A DNA stretch of 64,000 bases from Ancistrus triradiatus (lineage: Eukaryota; Chordata; Actinopteri; Siluriformes; Loricariidae): the NCBI GenBank assembly GCA_025084515.1, contig JAJAGP010001685.1, positions 104,895 to 168,894 on the forward strand. The letters are read 5' to 3'. The notes under the pieces are model-generated. The model saw nothing but the letters and a program-made list of their open reading frames with translations, ran no database searches and was not told the DNA's origin. The translations under genes were made by a program, and so were the position numbers. Shown in pieces: positions 45,662 through 57,600 of the stretch. Positions within the stretch are counted from its first letter, which is position 1, and every line of letters starts with the position of its first letter.

Positions 45662-48600
45662 ATGGCAGATCAAGAGACTCCTGAGAATACAGCGGCACCC
45701 ACAGCACAAGCTGCACCCGCTGTACGCCCTAAACGGGTGCCATTCCGTGGACGCACCGCCGGACCAGTCGCCAAATCCAACAAGGATGACACTGAGGTTC
45801 CTGAGTTTGAGGCTTTCATGCTGTTGCCTCGAGGCCCTCCACCTCTCACTGGTGAGTGTGTACGGGTTTTGGCTTATTTGGGTCATTTAAGTTAGATTTA
45901 CTTCTATAGCGCTTTTTACAATGGAGCATTGTCTCAAAGCAGATTTATAGACAGACTGTAAAAAAACTTAGGCGTCAGATTTGATTAAGATCGCTCCTTT
46001 GATGCATACATTGGCAACATCACTAGAATTGCCCTCTTTCAGTTACATAATATGGCAAGAAATATACTCTCCTTTATAGATGCTGAGAAACTAGTTAATG
46101 TGTGTATAACCTCAAGGTTGGATTACTGTTATTTTTTATAATTTAATGCCATTTAAATATTTTCTCTGTTCATTCATTAAACTGTGCAAAAGTCTTAGGC
46201 CACCAGTAGATTAGTTTTTTTGGAATACAACCAGAAAGTACATTTGTATACTGTGTTATAAAACTTAAAAAAAACAGCTTCTATAGGCTATAGTGGTAAT
46301 TACAGTTGAGTAATAGCTGCATGTGGCAGCTTCATCGCGATGCCAATTTTAATCTTCTACAGTCCAAAGAAGCTTGATCAGGGATGGTCTTCAGGAAGGG
46401 TAGTAGCCAAAAAAAACACTTTTTCAGGGGAGGCCACATGGCCTGCAGTTCTTTTCTGATTGTATTCTAATAAAAACACTGAGAAATAATTATATATAGA
46501 CATTATACTATTGCTAAACAACAAATCTAATGGTGGCCAAAGACTTTTGCACAATACTGTAATATAGATGAAACAATTTAATGATTATCATTGCTAGTCC
46601 TCTTCTCACTATATTGTGTATTTTTACTACTTATAAGCTACTTGACATACATACAGATATAACCTTAACATTAATATGATATTTTCCTTGCCACTGTCGC
46701 AATAAACCTGCTCAGTTAGGGACGATTTTTGTAAAGCTGTTTTGAGACAGCGCAGCAACACAAGTGCTTTAAATGTTCCCCTTTTTACTGCTCCTCTGCT
46801 TCCTCCTGATTGGAGAAGCTGCTCTTCTTGTGGAAGAGAGAGCTCCTGGAGAGAAAGATTTTCTTTATCTTGTCCAAACAGCAGTTTTCTTGCTTCCTGC
46901 CTGTTGTAACGAGAAGGTTTAAGACCCTCTTTTGAAGTCTTATTTTAGTTCTGAGGGTTCGTGTGTCCGGTGCTTTCTTATTTACACATCAAATGCTATG
47001 AAATAATTCACCCATATTATCTTATTCTTATTCTGTTACCACTCAGAGTACCTGGATATTTGGGACGTTGACATGCTCAAACAGCCTCATGACGTGAACA
47101 AGCAGCGTCACCACACAAACCTCTACTCCAACGACCTCCTGATCGTACGTCGAGCCCAGGAGTTCCTCATGAAGATCACCTTCAACCGCCCATACAAGCC
47201 TGGAGAGGACAAGTTTGCTGTGGAGTTTGTTATAGGTGTGTTATCTGTTCATTACATAATGACCAGATGAGTCAGACACAGAAATACTAATATGGTTAAC
47301 AGTCCTATACCATCTAAAAACGTCTTTATATAAATCCAGCATCTAAAGGCCATGCGGTCTGGCTTTATAAACATTAGTGAAAGAATGGGTCGTTCTAAAG
47401 AGCTGACTGAATCCGAGTGTGGTACTGTAATAGGGACTGGGGAATGTCTTCCGTCCTAGATAGTCCACCATTTATTAAAAAGGGGAAGTGCTTAGGAACC
47501 ACAGAGACTCAGCCCTGAAGTCTCAGACTGCATAAAGCTACAGAGCGGGGGTACCCAGGGCTGAGGGGCAAAGAAAGGAATAAAAGAAAGAAAGGCTAAA
47601 GAGAATACTACGAAAGAAAAAAGAAAAGAAAGATAAAACTATGAATGCTAAAGAAATAAAGAAAGGCTAAAGAGAATATTATGAAAGAATGAAGAAAAGA
47701 CAGAAACAAGCAATGAATGCTAAAGAGAAAAGAAAGACAGACAGAAAAACAAAAGCAATGAATGAATTACTAAGAAAGAAAGAAGGAAGTAAAGAAAAGA
47801 AAGAAAGGAAGCAATGAATGCTACAGAGATAAAGGCCAAAAGAAAGAAAAGAAAGATTGCAAAAGTGAAAGAATGAAAGAAAGAAAGAAATGCTAAAGAA
47901 AAAAGGAAAGAAAGAAAGACAAGGTAAAGAGAATACTAAGAAAGGAAAAATAAAGAAAAAATGAATGAAAGAAAAACAGAAATCAATGAGCGCTAAAGTG
48001 AAAAATGAAAGGAAATAAATTAATGTATGATAAAATGAAAGAAAACCAATAAATGAGGAAAGATAGAAATAAAGAAAGAAAGGTTAAAGAGAATACTGAG
48101 AAAAGAAAGACATAAATAGAGAAAAAACAAAGAATGAAAAAAGGAAAGAAGAAAATCATGAATGCTAAAAAGAAAGAAGGGAGAAAAGAAGCAATGAATG
48201 AAAGAAAGCAATGAATGCCAAAGGGAAAAGAAATAAAGAAAGAATGAATGAACGAAAGAAAGAAAGAAAGCAGTGAATGGTGTAGTTGAATGGTGTTTTT
48301 TTGTGGAGGGATGAATCATTGCTTCTCTATCTATCAGTCTGGGATTTGCTGACTATAATGTTTTGTGGAGGAGGGGTAATGCTGTGGGGCTGTTTTTCAA
48401 GGCTTGGTTTCTTTCTTGTCATAAAAATTCCTGTAATTATAACGTGTAGACGTCCCAATACTTTTACCCATATAGTGTATGTAAATGGTCTTTTCTTGGT
48501 CTGAGCAGTTATGCAGACCTGTACAGTGTTTTAGGGTTACATCTGCTGCTTTTTTAGCATTCATCTCCACTGATGTATAGTGAAACAGTACTAAGTGGCA

Positions 48601-51600
48601 CTTCTTCTGTTTTAAAGTCTTCCTCTTTTTTGCAGAATTGTGCTGAGTTACACGCTCAGAAATGCCTCAGCAATGGAATCAGATCTTGTTGTTCTTGTGA
48701 CTCAGAGAATATTGAGCCATAACTATTGCCACATGGATGCTTTCCCTTCTCTGATCGCATGTGTTTCCTCTTTGCACGAATCCTCCAGATCATTGAACTT
48801 TGAGGCCTTTATTGGTACCCATTCTGTAATAGAGTAGAAAGACTCCTAATGCCCCAAAGGGTGATTGTTGCAGTATTTGAGACTTATTCCCGTCATGATA
48901 TTTCCTCTGGCCTCTCCATCAGGTGCCAGTCCTCAGTACAGCAAAGGTACGTACATCCCCGTCTTCGCCAATGAGGAGCGGCAGAGCATTTGGCGCGGGC
49001 GTGTCGTGGAGAGCTCCGATAACGTCGTGACCATGGGCATCACCACGGCTCCAGACTGCATCGTGGGAAAGTTCGGGGTGTACGTCGCTGTGGTCACTCC
49101 GTACGGCATCCGCCGGACCAGGAGGGACCCGAAGCTGGACTTTTATATCCTCTTCAACCCCTGGTCACCAGGTCTGGAGCTCCTCTGCTACTACGTACAA
49201 TAACACGCAAAAATAACATATTATATAATAATATATGGACTGATCAGCCAAAAAAGAGAAAAGAAAAGAAAGAAACAGAGAAATGCTATAGAAAAAAAGA
49301 GAGAAAGAAAGGAAGCAAGGAAGAAAGAAACGAAGAAAGAAAGGAAAGAAAGAAAGAAAGACATGCTTGAGAAAGAAAGAAAGGCTAAATAGAAAATAAA
49401 AGAAAGAAAGAAAAAGGAAAGAAAGAAAGAAAGAAAAAGGAGAGAAAGAAAGAAAAAAAGAAAGAAAAAGGAGAGAAAGAAAGGCACCCTATAGAGAAAA
49501 GAGTGCTGTAGAGAAAAGAGTAAAAGCAGGGGCACCCCATAACCCTTGTTGTTTAGGAGATACTCTGACCCAATAGTCTGATTTTAACAATTTGTCCCTG
49601 GTTAAAGTGGCTCAGGTCTTTACTCCTGGCATACGATGTTTTAAACCAGTACCATCTTTACCCTTGGCATTTTCTCGGTAGGTGATGCTGTGTTCATGGA
49701 TGATGAGGAGGAGAGGGAGGAGTGTGTAATGAACGAGCTGGGCATCATCTACCATGGGGCATATAGTGATGTGTCGGAGCGGGCATGGAACTATGGACAG
49801 GTATGGAGAACACGTGCACACGGGCAAAACATACCAGGCATCGCAGTGCCCATGGTGACCCAGTGTACCACTGAAAGTGGGCATGTGAGCCTCAGAACTG
49901 AACCATGGAATGATGAAAGAAGGTAGTGTTGTCTGATAAATAACATTTTCCTTTAGATCTTGTGGACAGAAGGGAGGAAAGATGGAAAGTAAGAAAGAAA
50001 GTAAGAAAGGAAAAAGGAAGGAAAGAAAGGAAGAAGGAAAAAAGAAGAAAAGAAAGAAAGAAGAAAAGAAAGAATGAAAAAATAAGAAAATAAAGAAAGA
50101 AAACAATGAATGCTAAAGATAAATGGAAAGAAAGAAGTAAAGAAATGCTAAGGAGAATGGAAAACAATACAAAAAGTATAAAGAAAGAAGTTATTTCTAA
50201 AGAGAAAAGAAAATAATATGATCCTTCTAAAGAGAAAAGAAAGACAGTAAGAAAGAAAGAAAAGATAACAATGAATGCTAAAGACAAATGGAAAGAAAGA
50301 AAGAAAGAAAGAAGGACAGAAGGAACAGAAAGAAATGAATGCTAAAGAGAAAAGAAAACACATGAAAGAAAGAAATGCTAAAGAGAAAGGAAAAGAAAAC
50401 AAAGAAAGAAAGAAATGAATGCTAAAGAGCAAAGAAAAGAATGAAAGAGAGAAAGAGAAAGAAATCAATCAATCCATCAATCAATCAATGCTAATGAGAG
50501 CATTTGAGAGAAGACCATGTTTGCATTCTTCACCCAAGGTCAGATGGAGGGCAGATGGAGGGCAGATGGAGGGCAGGTGCTACTCCCTAATAGCCGTGCC
50601 CTCTTTCAGCAGGGTAACGCATCCAGCCACACTGCAGATATGGTTCAGGAATGGTCTCAGGTTTGCCCTGGCCTCCAAATTCCCACGATCAGGGCATTGG
50701 TGGCACGAGGAATGAATGAAGTTTATTTCCATTCAGTAAATGAAGTGTTTCTGATTTATAAGGCAGGCTGTTACTAAGACCCACTGTTCTACAAACAGCA
50801 GCAAATCAGAGAGAGATCCCGGTGTTAGAACCAAAGCACAGGATCCTGTTATAATTTCTGTTTCTCGACTAGTGGTTCTAAATTAGTTAGATGAAACTAA
50901 AGACAGAAAGAAACAAACAAACAACAGTTGTTTTGGGTTTCTTCTAAAATCATCACAGTACCAGTTAGCACACGCTGAGCTTGATGCTGGGTCGTAGCTA
51001 TGATGTCTGTTAGTCACTGTTCCAGTGAGAAAGCCCTGCTCTGGGTTCCTGTCAGTGAATCAGGGGTCTTGGTGCTGCTATTTTTAACCCTTTTGTCTCT
51101 GTTTCAGTTTGAGTATGGCATCCTGGATGCCTGCCTGTTCATCCTGGATAAAGCTGAAATGCCCCTGACTAACCGTGGAGATCCTGTCAAGATCAGCAGG
51201 ATTGCCTCTGCCATGGTGAGATACTGAGAGCCGGGGGCATAACCGAGAGCCCAAAACTCTGCTTCAGTGGGCGTGTCTATTTATGATTACATTAGTTATG
51301 AACACATAACTATTCGGCAATTTGAGGAAAAACTAGCTGCTATTAATTGGACTTTAGTCCTAACAGTAGAAAAACTGAATTTATCAATTTGTTTTTATTA
51401 TTCAGAAAATTAACACAAATATATTGATTGATAAACTTTAATTTATTAATAAATGAAGTTTATTTCCATTCAGTAAATGAAATGTTTCTGATGTATAAGG
51501 CAGGCTGTTACTAAGATCCACTGTTCTACCAACAGAAGCAAATCAGAGTGAGATCCCGGTGTTAGAACCAAAGCACAGGATCAACGCTATCATTTCTGTT

Positions 51601-54600
51601 TCTCGACTAGTGATTCTAAATTAGTTAGATAAAGCTAGACAAAGAAAGAAACCAACAAAAAAATGAGAAGGAAAGCCTAAAGAAAATACTGAGAAAGAAA
51701 GAAAGAAAGAATGAAAGAAAGAGAATGTTGCTATGTACAAAGGAAGAAAGTCTAAAGAGAATACTGAGGAAGAATGAAAGAAAGAGAGAGAGAGAGAGAG
51801 AGGAAACGATAGAAAGATAAGAAGGAAGAAACAGAAAGGCTGAAAAGAATACTGAGAAAGAAAGAAAGCAAGAAAGAAGCCCATACCTGCCTGACTGTAT
51901 AATTTTTCTTAACTGAAGTTCTTATTGTGAAAGTTCTGAGTCATCACATTTCTGGTGATGGGACTCAAAGTGATCTTCAGTATCTTCAGTCCAGGACATT
52001 TGGTTTGAAGTATTGACTTTTTTAATGTTTCTCTGAACTTTCCAGCTTAAATCCAAATCCTGGTTTGTTAGGGTGATGAACCTCAGTATCTGCTTTGATG
52101 ATACCAGTATCACCTTTTGTCCTAACAGCTGAACTCCCGTGATGATGATGGCGTTTTGGTGGGAAACTGGAGCGGTGATTATACCTACGGCGTGGCTCCA
52201 ACCTCCTGGACAGGCAGTGTGGAGATCCTGTTGGACTACGCTACCAGTGGAGGGGTGTCCGTCTGCTATGCCCAGTGCTGGGTCTATGCAGCGGTCTTCA
52301 ACACCTGTGAGTGTGAATTTACTGCCATCTGGTGGTCATATGCAGTTACTACACGTGCTTACTTGGTTTTAAAGTTGAACTATGTGTTGAGGGCTGTTAG
52401 TTAAAGTGGAGTAGCATTATTATTTAATTATTATTTAATGTCATACCCTCCCTTATATATTATTATTATTTTTTTTTTTTTTATGTGTCTCTCCCTCTAT
52501 CTCTGGTAGTCTTGCGTTGCCTGGGGATTCCCGGGAGAGTGGTGACTAACTACTTCTCCGCCCATGATAATGATGGCAACCTGAAGATGGACATCATACT
52601 GGATGAGAATGGTAGAGTGGATAGGAACCGCACCAGAGACTCCATCTGGTCAGTCTTACTATTAAAACTTAAACCGTGACTCTTCCTAAAATAATCTCAA
52701 TAACCAAACACCCAGTTATGTTTTTGTGTTTCATTTGTATTATATCATAGGAATTATCACTGCTGGAACGAGTGCTACATGTCGAGGCCCGACCTCCCTG
52801 AGGGCTTCGGAGGCTGGCAGGTTGTTGACGCAACACCTCAGGAGACCAGCGATGGTGAGAACACACACCAGTACACATCAGATTAGTCCAAGTTACACCA
52901 TTAAACCTGGCATCTGAGTCTCAAGTTTCATAAGCAATGTGCTTTGCTCTGTGCACGATGAACTCGTTTTTTCTTACAGGTATGTACAGGTGTGGACCTG
53001 CATCTGTGGTGGCGATCAAACATGGCCAAGTGTGCTACCCTTTTGATGCCCCTTTTGTGTTTGCTGAGGTAGGAATGCACTATCAGATCTTAACAGCTTG
53101 TCTCACCTTTAGTCAGAGCAGGATTTACCTAGCTTCTAACACGGGGTCTAAATTACAGAAATAAAAATAAAGAAATTAAAATGACTAAATGAATAAAACT
53201 TTCCTGTGTGTTGTGTGCAAGTGTGAGTCAAGTATCGAGTCTCTAGCTTAAAATCTCAAGCTGAGTCTGGAGTCTCTTGCTTGTGAGTCCGAGTCGAGTC
53301 TCCACTCTCTGGTGTCCCACAGGCACCGGGGTTCCAGTCCCAGCAGTGTTTTTTTGGAAATGTCAGGCATCAGATGTAGACAGAGTTGACTCTGTCTGAG
53401 GCAGAGGAAGCAGGTTGGGGGATTATCAGTCTGTACTGCAACCACTACCCCTACCCAGCCCTGTGATAAACCTGAGTTCCACCCAGAACACACTTATACA
53501 TGTAGCCTGTTTTCTCCAGGAACTGGTACCAGATCCCCCATGGCTCTGACCAGGAAAAAGTGAGGCTATAATGTGCCAAAAGTATGAGAAGTGGAAAACG
53601 ATTGTAGAACTTGAACTGAGAACTGAGTGAGCTGCAGTCTCTAACAAACTGCTGCCCTTAGGTGAACAGCGACCTGGTGTACTACAGCAGAAGTAAGGAT
53701 GGCACCCTGGCACCAGTGAAGGTGAACACGAGTCACGTGGGCCGTATGGTGCTGACCAAAGCAGTGCTACACTACGGACGTAGAGATATCACCAGCAATT
53801 ACAAATACCCTGAGGGTAGGAGCTTCAACACAGCCATAAATCAGGCTTAACATTAAACCATTAAACTTACTGCCAGCTGAAGTGAATAAGATTGAGTCAG
53901 ACACCACACGATCTTCAGAGGTCTTGTGGAGTCCATGCCCTGATGGGGCCTGATTTAGACCTTACTGATGTTGTCTCTCTGTAGGAAGTGCTGAAGAGCG
54001 CAGAGTGCTGGAGAAGGCTGAGGAGTTCGGCTGCCAGCGGGAAAATGCTTCCCTGGACTTGCCAGACGTGGATGTGGAGATTCCACCTCTAGAGGTGCAG
54101 CTGGGCAACGATTTTGACTTGGTACTGGAGTTCATCAACCGCAGCAACCAGAGGTGTGTGGTGAACATCTACATCAGTGGTAACGTGGTATATTACACGG
54201 GCGTGTCAAGTGCTGAGGTCGTCTTCCAGACCCCGACGGTGAAGCTGGAGCCTCACCAGAGTAAGTATGAGGAGAGGTTTTACTGCACAATAAAACCAGC
54301 TGTTTCTTAATGATTCCATTAAGAGCAATTGTTGGAAAAGTGCCTTCAGAAGAGCCTAAGAATAAGGCTTTAACTATCCCTCTGAAGATGGACATGTGGT
54401 TCAACACGGAAACAAATCAATGCAGAATCTTAAGGCTAAGAAGGTAAATATTCTTTAGTCACAGCCCTGAGCTCAATCCACGAAATCTGAGGATGGGCTT
54501 GAAGAGAACAGAACATTGCCACTTAAAATAAAATTTGATGATCTTGAGCAATCTTCTCCAATCTTGGTGCAAAGCTGGTAGAGACAAATCCAAACAGACT

Positions 54601-57600
54601 GATGGGGTAATTAAAGTAAAAGATGGATCTATGAACACTACAGAGCTGTCACCTTTTTCTTGTTACTTGAATGTTTTATGACAAATGTCTAAGTACAGCA
54701 TTAAGCCAAACTGTAAACCACTCTTTTCTAAACTAACTAAACCAACTGGCTAAGATAAACATCTTGAAACCTAATTATAGTCCATAACAAATAAAACCAT
54801 ATCTAAAGAGTTTGGACTCCCACCAGTCTACAGTCAGACAGATTGGGTACAAATGGAGGAAACCCAAGACCGTTATTACCCTCTCTAGGAGTGGTCGACC
54901 AACAAAGACCAGTCCAAGAGCAAGGCATGTAATAGAAAGGAATCCGGTGTAACTTCTAAGCAACTAAAGGTCTCTCACATTGGCTAATGTTGATGTTCAT
55001 GAGTCCACCATCAGGAGAATACTAAAGGTTGTTAGAAAAATATTTTGTGTACATTTTCATCTTAAATAATTGGTCTCTGCTTAATTTTTTTGTGTTATTG
55101 GCATTCTTTGACAAAGAGCTATGTGATTTTTTGTTATATTTTCCTTCCATTTATATTTTTATTTTTTCTACTCAAATGATGTCTAAAAAAATCACAAACA
55201 AATAACTTTTAAATACATTATATATTCACAGGCCCTGTGTTTAGAAGGTAAATAAAGATGCTCATGCAAATTTTTAATTTTTAAATTTTGAAAGTTGCAT
55301 GTCACTTCTTGTCTAAGCTCACTGTTGCCAGGTCTGCTTATTCCAAGCAACTTTGGTCTTATTTTACTATAAAGTCACTTACAATTCTCCCCCTAGGCTT
55401 AGGCTTGCTCTATTTGGGATTGGCCTTATAAATTAGAAGGTAAACTATAATGGTAAAGCTGCTTTGAGACAATGTCAATTTAAATCTGACTTGGCTTGAC
55501 AAATATTGGTAGTTGTAAGCTACAGATTTTTGGGGATTTGTTTGTAACGTGCAGTTGCTTATTTGGGCTTCTGACCTCTCTCTCTATCTCTCTCTACAAT
55601 ATTCCTGGTTTTGTTGGTTTTGTTCAACCTATAAAGGTAAAATGAAAATATAGATTATGATTTTTAGTTTCACCGATCAAGTGGTCTCTCTCACATTGTA
55701 GCAGGTGGCCAGTTTTTTTTTTGTTTGTTTGTTTGTTTTTTAGTCAATTTGCTTCTTCACTAGATTGGGCTGCTTTGCTTCACTAGATAGACCTGTTTGT
55801 TTAATTATCTCTGTATCTGGCAATGCTCCTGTGTTGTGTACAGTGTTTTATAAAAGTTATTGTTCTGACTCAACAGTTATTGGAATAAACAGAATTTCAG
55901 GAAACATCTAATCTACTACATATTTATGTATTTATTTTATAATTCTGTCCTACTCGTTTTCATGTACACAGCTCAGTTAATTGTCTTCTTTCTAAAATAC
56001 CACATCAGAATAAAATGCATGTACTGGTTGAGTATTATTATAGAATTGTGTTTGTGTCTGTTGCTTTTAGGTAAGAAGGAAAAAGTGTTGGTGCGCAGTA
56101 AGGATTATCAGAGCAAGCTGGTGGAGCAGGGCAACCTGCACTTCATCGCTACGGGGAAAGTGAAAGAGACGGGTCGGATCATAACTGCCATGAGGGTCGT
56201 CACTCTGCATTCCCCCAAACTCACCGTGCAGGTCTGGTGAACCTTCTGGATGCATGATTTGGAAAGACATTGCCTTTATCTTAACTGGCCTCACAATTCT
56301 TGCAGTGTCTGTGAACACTTTTCAGCATAAATATGAGCTAAACACCAATACAAATGTTCATCTTTTGGAAGGAGAAGACAAGATGGTGGGAAAGAGGCAA
56401 TTTATGTCCAACTAGAAGAACCATCGTTGAACAGACAGGGTGTTTCACGACACCAGCTGTCAGTCACCTACAAAGCAGTCTTGAGTTCCCTTCCCAGGAG
56501 GTTGAACCCTCACTCAGACCTCCACTCATGTGACTCTAATGACTCACATGATGTCAGGGTGGAGCAACGATTCACTAATGGGTCACACTAATGGGTCACG
56601 ACTCATGTGTTGACAGGGTGGATCGAGGACTCTCAAGGACCCCATTACAGGTTAAATACATGGGACTCCCCATCGGCTTCTAGAACTGAAGAATCCAATA
56701 AGAAGTCCAAGTCCAAATCTTCACATCCGGTTGGAAAGTCATCTCTAAAGAGTTTGGACTCCACCAAGCCACACTCAGGCAGATTGTGTACAAAGAAAGA
56801 AACCCACGAGTGTGCGACCAACAAAGATCCTATCGAGCAAAGTGTGTAACAGTCCACGAGGTCACAGAGGAACCCAGGGTAACTTCTAAGCAACTAAAGT
56901 TATCTTACATTGGCCAAAGTTAATGCTCACAAGTGCACCATCAGGAGAAAGCTACAGCAATCCAAAAGAAGATTGCAGCCCATCTGTAGTTTGCTAAAGG
57001 TCACTTGAAGCCAGGAGGTTATTGGAAACATGGTTTGTCAATGGATGAGACCAAAATGGAACTAGAAAAAGGAAAATGCTGCATTCCAGCATAAGAACCT
57101 TATTTCATTTGTGAAACATGGTGGTGGTAGTATCATCATTTGCCGTTTTGCTCACCAACATTGATGAAACAATGTATTTTGAATCATAGCAGCAAATTCT
57201 AAAGATCCATGAACTAAATCCCAAGAGAACATGGGTCATACAGCCAGACAACAACCCTAATTACACAATTTGCTCTGGCAAAGAATGATTAATCTTTTGG
57301 AACGGCCAAGTCAAAGTCCTGACCATTAATCCAACAGAAATGTGGAAGGACCCGAAGCGAGCGGTTCATCTTAGCTTCAATTTATTGTTTTCTCTCCTTG
57401 TCTTTCATTTTATACTCATCATACACTCTGTTTTAGGTCACTGGTTCTCCAAGGGTCAATGAGGAAATGTACGTAACAGTGGAGTTCACCAACCCCTTCA
57501 AGTACAGTCTCGAGAAAGTCTTTGTCCGTTTGGAGGGTCCCGGGATCATGCCAATCAATACCAAACAGTACAGGTGGAGAAACGCTTACTTGGCAAATTA

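Noticed and set aside
49221..49535. Second copy of an F13A1 exon hidden in the long introns
   Set aside because: The introns were read for transglutaminase-like sequence and only simple repeats and Tc1 pieces were found; the direct repeats around exon 5 contain no exon.
48020..50468. Phe/Ser/Leu-rich minus-strand open frames resembling membrane proteins
   Set aside because: They are translations of the reverse strand of GAAA arrays (TTTC runs).
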